Source of the DNA: Rubrivirga sp046845755
GTDB taxonomy: Bacteria; Bacteroidota; Rhodothermia; Rhodothermales; Rubricoccaceae
NCBI RefSeq assembly: GCF_046845755.1
Contig: NZ_CP177357.1
Location: 2,170,001-2,234,000, forward strand
Length of the DNA stretch: 64,000 nucleotides
Reading direction: 5' to 3'
Positions 58,620 to 64,000 of the stretch are shown one piece after another. Position 1 is the stretch's first letter. The number at the start of each line of letters is the position of its first letter. A model generated the notes under the pieces. That model was given only the letters and a program-made list of their open reading frames with translations, was not told the origin of the DNA and made no database searches. The position numbers and the translations under genes are program-made.

Positions 58620-61547
58620 ATGCCCACGCCCGACCGCCACGCCGACCGGCTCCGCCTGCTCGCCGACGTCATCGCCCACGACGGGCGCGCGTTCGTCGAC
58701 CGCGTCCAGCGCGCGCTCCGGCTCGCGACGGACCTGCTGGGCTACGACATCGGCCTGCTGAGCCACATCGTCGACGCCGACTACACCATCGTGGCGGCGC
58801 ACGCGCCGGGGACCGAGATCGCGCCCGGGACGGTCTTCGACCTGGGCGACACGTACTGCAGCCTGACGCTCGCGCGCGGGGACCTGCTGGAGATCGCGCA
58901 GGCGGCCGGGTCGGAGTACGATGGCCACCCCTGCCACCGCGAGTTCGGGCTCGAGAGCTACCTCGGCGTCCCGATCCGCGTCGACGGCGCCGTCTGGGGG
59001 ACGCTCAACTTTTCGGCGCCGCAGCCGCTGGCGGCCCCCCTCGAGGCGGCCGACCACGACCTCGCCCGGCTGTTCGCGGTCTGGATCGGGGGCGTATTGG
59101 AGCGCGAGGCGAGGGATCGACGGATCGCCGACGAGGCCGGGCGGCTGGCGAGCGTCGTGGACCAGGCCCCCCTCGTCGTCTACCGGCTCGACGCCGACGG
59201 CCGGTTCACCATGACCGAGGGGGCCGGGCTCCGGGCCCTCAACCAGACGCCGGGCCAGATTGTCGGGGCGTCCGTGTTCGACCTTTTGCCCCCCGATGAC
59301 GTCTCGGTCGCCGCCGTCCGGCGGATCCTCGCCGGCGAGCCGCAGTCGTGGGAGGCCCGGCTCGGCGGGACCGTGTTCGCGAACCAGGCCCGGCCCGTCC
59401 GGGCCGCCGACGGGAGTGTCGGCGGGATCGTCGGGGTGGCCACCGACGTGACGGCCCAGGCCGACGCCCGCCGCGGCCTCGCCGCCAGCGAGGCCCGCCA
59501 CCGGGCCCTCTCGGAGGCCACCTTCGAGGGGATCGTCTACAGCGTCGACGGGGTCGTCATCGACGCCAACACGCAGGCCGCCCGGTTGTTCGGGTTCGCG
59601 AAGGGCGACGACCTCGTCGGCCGCGGCGCCGAGGCGTTCGTCGCCGACGACTGGCAGTCGATCGTGGCCGAGGCCATCGCGACCGACCGCGCGGAGGCCT
59701 ACGAGTGCGTGTGCGTCCGGGCCGACGGCACGCGGTTCTGGGCCGAGGTCCAGGGCCGCCGGGCCGAGCACGAGGGCCGCGCCGTCCGCGTGACGGCCAT
59801 CCGCGACGTGACCGCCCGCAAGGAGGCCGACGAAAAGCGCCGGTTCCAGGCCGACGTGCTCGCCCACGTCTCGGACGCCGTCGTCGCCCTCGACCTCGAG
59901 GGCCGCATCACGTATTGGAACCGGGGCGCCGAGGAGCTCCACGGCCACCGCGGCGACGAGGTCCTGGGCCGCGCCCTGGCCGACGTCGTCCACTACGCGC
60001 TCCCCGACGACGACCCCTCGGTCCACGACGACAACGTGACGCCCGAGGCCGCGCTCCGCAGCGAGGCCGCCCGCAACGGCGAGCTGGTCTACGTGGCCCC
60101 CGACGGCCGCGAGCGGTTCGTGTCGGTCTCGACGAGCGTGCTGAGCGACGAGGCCGGGCACCCGATCGGGCTGCTGGCCGTCTCGCGCGACGTCACGGCC
60201 CGGCGCCGGATGTCGGCCCGGCTCCGCCACCAGGCCACGCACGACGCGCTCACGGAGCTCCCCAACCGGACCCTCTTCCGCGAGCGCATCGAGCAGGCGA
60301 TCGCCGACGGCGCCCCGTTCGCCGTCATGTTCGTCGACCTCGACCGCTTCAAGGTGGTCAACGACTCGCTCGGCCACGACGCCGGAGACCGGTTGCTGCG
60401 TGAAGTGGCCGCCCGCCTACGGGCCACGCTGCGGGCCTCCGACGCCGTCGTCGCCCGTCTCGGCGGCGACGAGTTCGGGGTCGTCGCCCCGACGACGGAC
60501 GCGCCGGCGCTCGCGCAGACCCTGCTCGACGCCCTCGCCCAGCCGCTCGACCTCGGCCCGCGCACCGTCTCGCCCGGCGCCAGCGTTGGCGTCGTCGCCG
60601 ACGGGCAGGCCTACGACGCCCCGGGCGCGCTCCTGCGCGACGCCGACACAGCGATGTACGCCGCCAAGCGCGCCGGCCGCGGCCAGTTCGCCCTCTTCGC
60701 ACCGGCCATGCACCGCGAAGCGGCCCTGCGGTTCGGGCTGGAGCAGGACCTGCGCTACGCCGCCGCGCGGGGCCAGATCGTCCCCTACTTCCAGCCCGTC
60801 GTCGACCTCGCGACGGGCCGCGTGGCGGGGTTCGAGGCGCTGGCGCGGTGGCACCACCCCGAACTCGGGCAGCTCGCGCCCGACCAGTTCCTCCCGCTCG
60901 CCGAGGAGCTCGGTCTCCTCGCCGACCTCGACCGCTGGATCCTGGACCGCACCTGCGAGACCGTCGCGACCTGGGGCGGCGAGGCCGTCGACGCGCTCTC
61001 GTACGTCAGCGTCAACTGCTCCGACCGGACGTTCCTCGCGCCCGACCTCGCGGCCCACGCCCGCGCCGCCGCCGACGCGGCCGGCCTCCCGCCCGACCGG
61101 CTCGTCCTCGAACTCACCGAGCGCGCGCTCATCGACGTGGAGGCCGCCCGGCACGTGGTCGACGCCGCCCACCGCTACGGCTTGCGGCTCGCGATCGACG
61201 ACTTCGGCGCCGGGTTCTCGTCGCTCGGGCTCCTGCACGCGCTCCCCGTCGACGCCCTCAAGATCGACCGCTCGTTCGTCGCCGACCTCGACGCCAGCGG
61301 CTCGGCGCGGGCCCTCGTCCGGGCCGTCGTCGGGCTGTCCGGCGACCTCGGGATGACCTCGATCGCCGAGGGCGTCGAGACGCCGGGCCAGCTCCGCGCC
61401 GTGCGCGAGGCCGGCGCGACGTACGGCCAGGGCTTCCTGTTCGCCCACGCCCTCCCCGCCGACGAGGCCCGGGCCCTGCTGGCGTCCCCGCCCTGGACGG
61501 AGGCCTGGCCGGACTGGATCGCGGGGCAGGGGGTGGAGAGCCTCTAG
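58620..61547 (+). CDS. GAF-PAS-GGDEF-EAL cyclic-di-GMP protein
   Basis: 975 aa from the ATG at 58620; a GTG 33 bp upstream is possible. An N-terminal GAF-like domain (residues 25-160; GYDIGLLSHIVDADYTIVAAHAPG) is followed by three PAS domains (about 170-290, 300-410, 420-540). The GGDEF domain has intact RLGGDEFGVV. The EAL domain keeps FEALARW, ELTERALI, AIDDFGAGFSSLGL, DALKIDRSFV and ASGSARALVRAVVGL. Both domains could therefore be active (diguanylate cyclase and phosphodiesterase), with net output set by the sensors. There is no membrane segment, so it is cytoplasmic. Monocistronic. Confidence 0.92.
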   Translation: MPTPDRHADRLRLLADVIAHDGRAFVDRVQRALRLATDLLGYDIGLLSHIVDADYTIVAAHAPGTEIAPGTVFDLGDTYCSLTLARGDLLEIAQAAGSEYDGHPCHREFGLESYLGVPIRVDGAVWGTLNFSAPQPLAAPLEAADHDLARLFAVWIGGVLEREARDRRIADEAGRLASVVDQAPLVVYRLDADGRFTMTEGAGLRALNQTPGQIVGASVFDLLPPDDVSVAAVRRILAGEPQSWEARLGGTVFANQARPVRAADGSVGGIVGVATDVTAQADARRGLAASEARHRALSEATFEGIVYSVDGVVIDANTQAARLFGFAKGDDLVGRGAEAFVADDWQSIVAEAIATDRAEAYECVCVRADGTRFWAEVQGRRAEHEGRAVRVTAIRDVTARKEADEKRRFQADVLAHVSDAVVALDLEGRITYWNRGAEELHGHRGDEVLGRALADVVHYALPDDDPSVHDDNVTPEAALRSEAARNGELVYVAPDGRERFVSVSTSVLSDEAGHPIGLLAVSRDVTARRRMSARLRHQATHDALTELPNRTLFRERIEQAIADGAPFAVMFVDLDRFKVVNDSLGHDAGDRLLREVAARLRATLRASDAVVARLGGDEFGVVAPTTDAPALAQTLLDALAQPLDLGPRTVSPGASVGVVADGQAYDAPGALLRDADTAMYAAKRAGRGQFALFAPAMHREAALRFGLEQDLRYAAARGQIVPYFQPVVDLATGRVAGFEALARWHHPELGQLAPDQFLPLAEELGLLADLDRWILDRTCETVATWGGEAVDALSYVSVNCSDRTFLAPDLAAHARAAADAAGLPPDRLVLELTERALIDVEAARHVVDAAHRYGLRLAIDDFGAGFSSLGLLHALPVDALKIDRSFVADLDASGSARALVRAVVGLSGDLGMTSIAEGVETPGQLRAVREAGATYGQGFLFAHALPADEARALLASPPWTEAWPDWIAGQGVESL

Positions 61548-61593
61548 AGGCCGACGCCCCACCGGACCCGGCCGCGCGGAGCGGCCCCGCGCG

Positions 61594-62361
61594 CTACGCC
61601 TCGTCGGCCGTGTGCTGCGCCTTGTTCGTCGCGGCCTGCTCGGCCCGCTTGCGGCGGTGCTCGACGCCGTCGACCACGAGGTAGACCGCCGTCAGCCAGA
61701 CGAAGCCCGAGGCGAACCCGGCCAGCACGTCGGTGATGTAGTGGACGTTGAGGTAGACCCGGCTCAGCCCGATCGCCACGATCATCAGCGGGCACACGAC
61801 GGCCGCGAGCGCCCGCCAGACCGGCTTGTCGGTGATCTGCCAGACGATCGTCAGCACGGTCCCGTAGAACACCATCGCCGCGAACGAGTGGCCCGACGGG
61901 AAGCTGAACCCGGTCGCCTGAATGACTTGCTCGGCCGGGCGGGGCCGGGCGAAGACCGTCTTCAGACCGAGCACCACGAACCCGCCCAGGCCCGACGCGA
62001 GCACCAGTTGGAGCGCTTCCCACCGCCGACGGAACGCGACCAGCAGCCCGGCGACGAGCACCACCAGGACGGTGAACGCGACCGTGCTCCCGGTGTCCGT
62101 GAGCCCGACCACGAGCGGCGTGAGGTCGTCGCTGACGACCGACCGGGCCACGTCCATCACCGCGTAGTCCACCTCGGCGACGCCGCCGGCATCGGTGAAC
62201 GTGTCCTCGAGGGCGACGAACGCCGCGAGCGCGGCGAACGTGGCGGCGACGGCCAGCGTCAAGCCCAGGCCGTACCGGGCGCCCCACGACAGGCGGGCGC
62301 GGAGAAAGCGGGCGAAGCCGGACGCCTGGTGGGCGGCGGCGGCGGGGGCAGACTCGGACAT
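61594..62361 (-). CDS. PAP2-family membrane phosphatase
   Basis: 255 aa from the ATG at 62361. The three PAP2 motifs are complete: KTVFARPRP, PSGHSFAAM and SRVYLNVHYITDVLAG. Six membrane helices are predicted. The family includes undecaprenyl-pyrophosphate phosphatases and lipid phosphatases; carrier recycling for peptidoglycan or polysaccharide would suit the neighbourhood but is not proven. The upstream membrane-protein gene ends 2 bp before this start, so the two are an operon. Confidence 0.9.
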   Translation of the reverse strand: MSESAPAAAAHQASGFARFLRARLSWGARYGLGLTLAVAATFAALAAFVALEDTFTDAGGVAEVDYAVMDVARSVVSDDLTPLVVGLTDTGSTVAFTVLVVLVAGLLVAFRRRWEALQLVLASGLGGFVVLGLKTVFARPRPAEQVIQATGFSFPSGHSFAAMVFYGTVLTIVWQITDKPVWRALAAVVCPLMIVAIGLSRVYLNVHYITDVLAGFASGFVWLTAVYLVVDGVEHRRKRAEQAATNKAQHTADEA

Positions 62362-62363
62362 AA

Positions 62364-62915
62364 CTAAAGGATCAGGACGACGACAGCGACGAGCCCCGCG
62401 AGCACGACGGCCCCGTTGAGCACGCTCAGGCCGACCAGCGCGAGCGCGAACGGCAGGCTCGCGAGACGGACGAACCGGACGGCGCCGAGCGCCCTCAGCC
62501 ACCCGCCCTTGGCGGTCAGCGCCAGCCCGCGCGCGGCCCACACGGCGCGGGCCAGACGCCCGAGCGCACTCCCCCCCGCCCCGCCAGCGACCGTCGCCCG
62601 GGCGGCCGACTGGATCTGGCCGGGCAGCGAGGCGAGGTCCGCCAGCGTCCACCCGGCGAGGGCGACTGCGGCGGCGGGGACGGCGAGGACGGCCGCCAGC
62701 ACGGCGCCGCCGACGGCGGTCACGGCGACGCTCGCCTCGGCCACGGCGGCCCCCACGGCGACGGCCGACAGCGCCCCGGCGCCGGCCCACCGGTACGCCA
62801 CGCGCGAGGCGGCCTCCACGAGCGGGAGCACGCGTCCAAGCCGCGCCAGCCCGGTCGGCGGGACGGCCTCGGGCGCGAGCGCGGCGGGCGGGGCAGAAGC
62901 GGGGGCGGAATCCAC
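62364..62915 (-). CDS. Ala-rich hypothetical membrane protein
   Basis: 183 aa from the GTG at 62915 (VDSAPASAPPAAL); a more upstream GTG at 62972 would overlap the divergent gene. It has a Pro/Ala-rich N-terminus and three or four hydrophobic helices made mainly of Ala, Val and Leu. No family was recognised. It ends 2 bp before the PAP2 start and is probably co-expressed. Confidence in the reading frame rests on this spacing. Confidence 0.55.
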   Translation of the reverse strand: MDSAPASAPPAALAPEAVPPTGLARLGRVLPLVEAASRVAYRWAGAGALSAVAVGAAVAEASVAVTAVGGAVLAAVLAVPAAAVALAGWTLADLASLPGQIQSAARATVAGGAGGSALGRLARAVWAARGLALTAKGGWLRALGAVRFVRLASLPFALALVGLSVLNGAVVLAGLVAVVVLIL

Positions 62916-62962
62916 GGGGGGACGGCGGGCGTTGGGCGCCCTCCTACGCCGCTCCCCCCGCC

Positions 62963-63385
62963 ATGAGTTCACCCGACCCCGCCGACGTCCTCCGCACGGC
63001 CCGCACGATCGCGGTCGTCGGGTGCTCCCCGCGCGGCTTCCAAACCAGCCACCGCATCGCGCGGTACATCCAGGAGGCCGGGATCCGGATGATCCCCGTC
63101 AACCCGAACCAGACGGAGATCCTGGGCGAGACCTGCTACCCCGATCTGGTCTCGATCCCGACCGACGTGGAGCTCGACGTGATCGACGTGTTCCGGCGGC
63201 CCGAGTTCGTGGCGGACGTGGTCCGCGACGCCGCCGACCGGGCGGAGCGGACCGGCCGGGCGGCCGTCGTGTGGACCCAGATCGGCGTGCACTCGCCCCA
63301 AGCCGAGCAGCTCGCGGCCGAGGCGGGCCTCCCCTACGTCGCCGACCGCTGCCTGATGGTGGACCACGCCCGGCTTGCCGCCTAG
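62963..63385 (+). CDS. CoA-binding domain protein
   Basis: 140 aa. It has the short CoA_binding_2 fold (YccU-like): RTARTIAVVGCSPRGFQTSHRIARYIQEAGIRMIPVNPNQTEILGETCYPDL, then LDVIDVFRRPEFV, AVVWTQIGVHSPQAE and LPYVADRCLMVDHARL. It binds CoA or a nucleotide in a Rossmann fold; the physiological role is unknown. Divergent from the PAP2 operon. Confidence 0.9.
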   Translation: MSSPDPADVLRTARTIAVVGCSPRGFQTSHRIARYIQEAGIRMIPVNPNQTEILGETCYPDLVSIPTDVELDVIDVFRRPEFVADVVRDAADRAERTGRAAVVWTQIGVHSPQAEQLAAEAGLPYVADRCLMVDHARLAA

Positions 63386-63799
63386 CGGGCGGATACAACG
63401 ACGGCGGGCGAGCCTCAAGCCCAGCCCGCCGCCGGTGTCGTCCTGTCGGGGAAACCCAGGCACCACGTGGGGGCCGTATCGGGTTGGGTACCGATGGACA
63501 GTCCCGACGCGCAGCGCCGGGTACCGGTCCAGGCAGGACGGGACCAACGTAGGCCCCCGCCGGCAATCCGATCCCGGATGCTGCGGGCTTCGTGCCGAAC
63601 GGGCGTCGATCGCGGGCTCCCCCCCGCCCCCCACTAGCGGCATTCCCCCAGGGCCCGGGCCCTTCTTTGCATCGGCTTGTTTTTACAGGCCGATCGAAGG
63701 AACTGCCTCCCAGCGCCCCGCGCCCGAGAGCGCTGGCCTCTGCGACTGACGGAGAGGAACGGCGCCCACCCGACCGCGCGCCGCATCGGCCGGCTGGCG
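63386..63799. other. 414-bp gene-free spacer with RNA-like structure
   Basis: No coding frame was accepted. It contains several complementary segments (63445-63558), a 10-bp hairpin at 63671-63694 and AGGGCCCGGGCCCT before TTCTTT at 63649-63668. This is unusually long for a convergent spacer here; see the finding on a possible RNA. Confidence 0.5.
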
Positions 63800-64000
63800 T
63801 CACCCACCGTACCCGTACGCCGCGACGTGGGGCGCCAGCGTCGCGTGCGCCTCGTCGTCGAGCGCCCCCCGCCAGCGCCCGGCGTTGACGCGCGACAGGT
63901 CGAAGGCCAGGACGGCCTCGTGCCATTCGATCCCCAAAAAATCGCAGACCTCGCGCAAGCTGGGCTCGGGCGCGGCGGCGAGGGCCTCGAGCCGGACCTC
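63800..64000 (-). CDS. sulfotransferase family protein, C-terminal part (N-terminus outside window)
   Basis: 66 residues visible, ending at TGA at 63800-63802 and running off the right edge. The end shows EVRLEALAAAPEPSLREVCDFLGIEWHEAVLAFD, then SRVNAGRWRGALDDEAHATLAPHVAAYGYG. This matches the C-terminus of PAPS-dependent sulfotransferases (YEDL..P...L..ICDFLGL...; .R.N.GRWR..L). Those enzymes sulfate glycans or small molecules. The assignment is from the C-terminal motif only. Confidence 0.7.
   Translation of the reverse strand, partial: EVRLEALAAAPEPSLREVCDFLGIEWHEAVLAFDLSRVNAGRWRGALDDEAHATLAPHVAAYGYGG

Noticed and set aside
1..64000. CRISPR array, rRNA or tRNA genes, prophage
   Set aside because: No spaced direct repeats of CRISPR length, no tRNA T-loop or rRNA-like segments, and no phage structural or integrase genes were recognised.

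Overview
The window reads as a very GC-rich chromosome segment of a Rhodothermota (Rubricoccaceae-like, e.g. Rubrivirga/Rubricoccus) bacterium. The evidence is T9SS type A-like C-terminal sorting domains, a SusC/SusD pair, a propeller-type sensor kinase, a DUF3098 protein, start sites without Shine-Dalgarno sequences behind C-rich leaders, and -7 elements of the Bacteroidota TAnnTTTG type. No rRNA, tRNA, CRISPR array or phage was found. Genes are tightly packed: many co-directional pairs overlap by 4 bp, and several convergent pairs share their stop codons.

Layout. 0-4.8 kb: tandemly duplicated secreted T9SS cargo. 4.8-14.5 kb: lytic transglycosylase, a receiver-cyclase response regulator overlapping a 14-repeat propeller histidine kinase, then a cyclic-nucleotide-binding protein, an AI-2E-family permease, an MBL hydrolase and a CsbD-like protein; together these could form a local cyclic-nucleotide circuit. 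14.6-16.3 kb: acyl-CoA carboxylase beta subunit. 16.4-21.7 kb: a Mn/Zn/Fe-type ABC uptake operon headed by its own DtxR-family regulator, with paired palindromic operators. It is interrupted by a 520-bp unit carrying a four-helix-bundle (S23/IVP) gene flanked by inverted heptamer repeats. 21.7-25.2 kb: putative barrel protein, CusF-like copper protein, 47-aa membrane protein, sugar-type oxidoreductase, aminotransferase. 25.3-37.4 kb: envelope genes (secreted ankyrin and MORN proteins, DUF4139, NamZ-like muramidase, S41 protease, PBP4-type DacB, lipoproteins) and TrmH. 37.4-48.7 kb: an exopolysaccharide locus with a flippase-glycosyltransferase fusion, an O-antigen ligase/polymerase, glycosyltransferases, an SLBB protein and a Wzc-like protein without the Walker A lysine; a 21-bp tandem repeat lies upstream. 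49.3-57.2 kb: QueA, M48 protease, a stand-alone TonB plug protein, SusD, SusC and an MGMT-domain protein. 57.3-64 kb: MurB, a PAS-GGDEF-EAL protein, PAP2 phosphatase, a CoA-binding protein and the C-terminus of a sulfotransferase.

The strongest leads are the repeat-flanked S23 unit inside the metal operon, winged-helix tails on both metal permeases with a divergent DtxR operator pair, the flippase-GT fusion, the degenerate tyrosine autokinase, and a promoter element recurring 26-31 bp before start codons. All protein assignments come from reading sequence motifs; no database search was possible.
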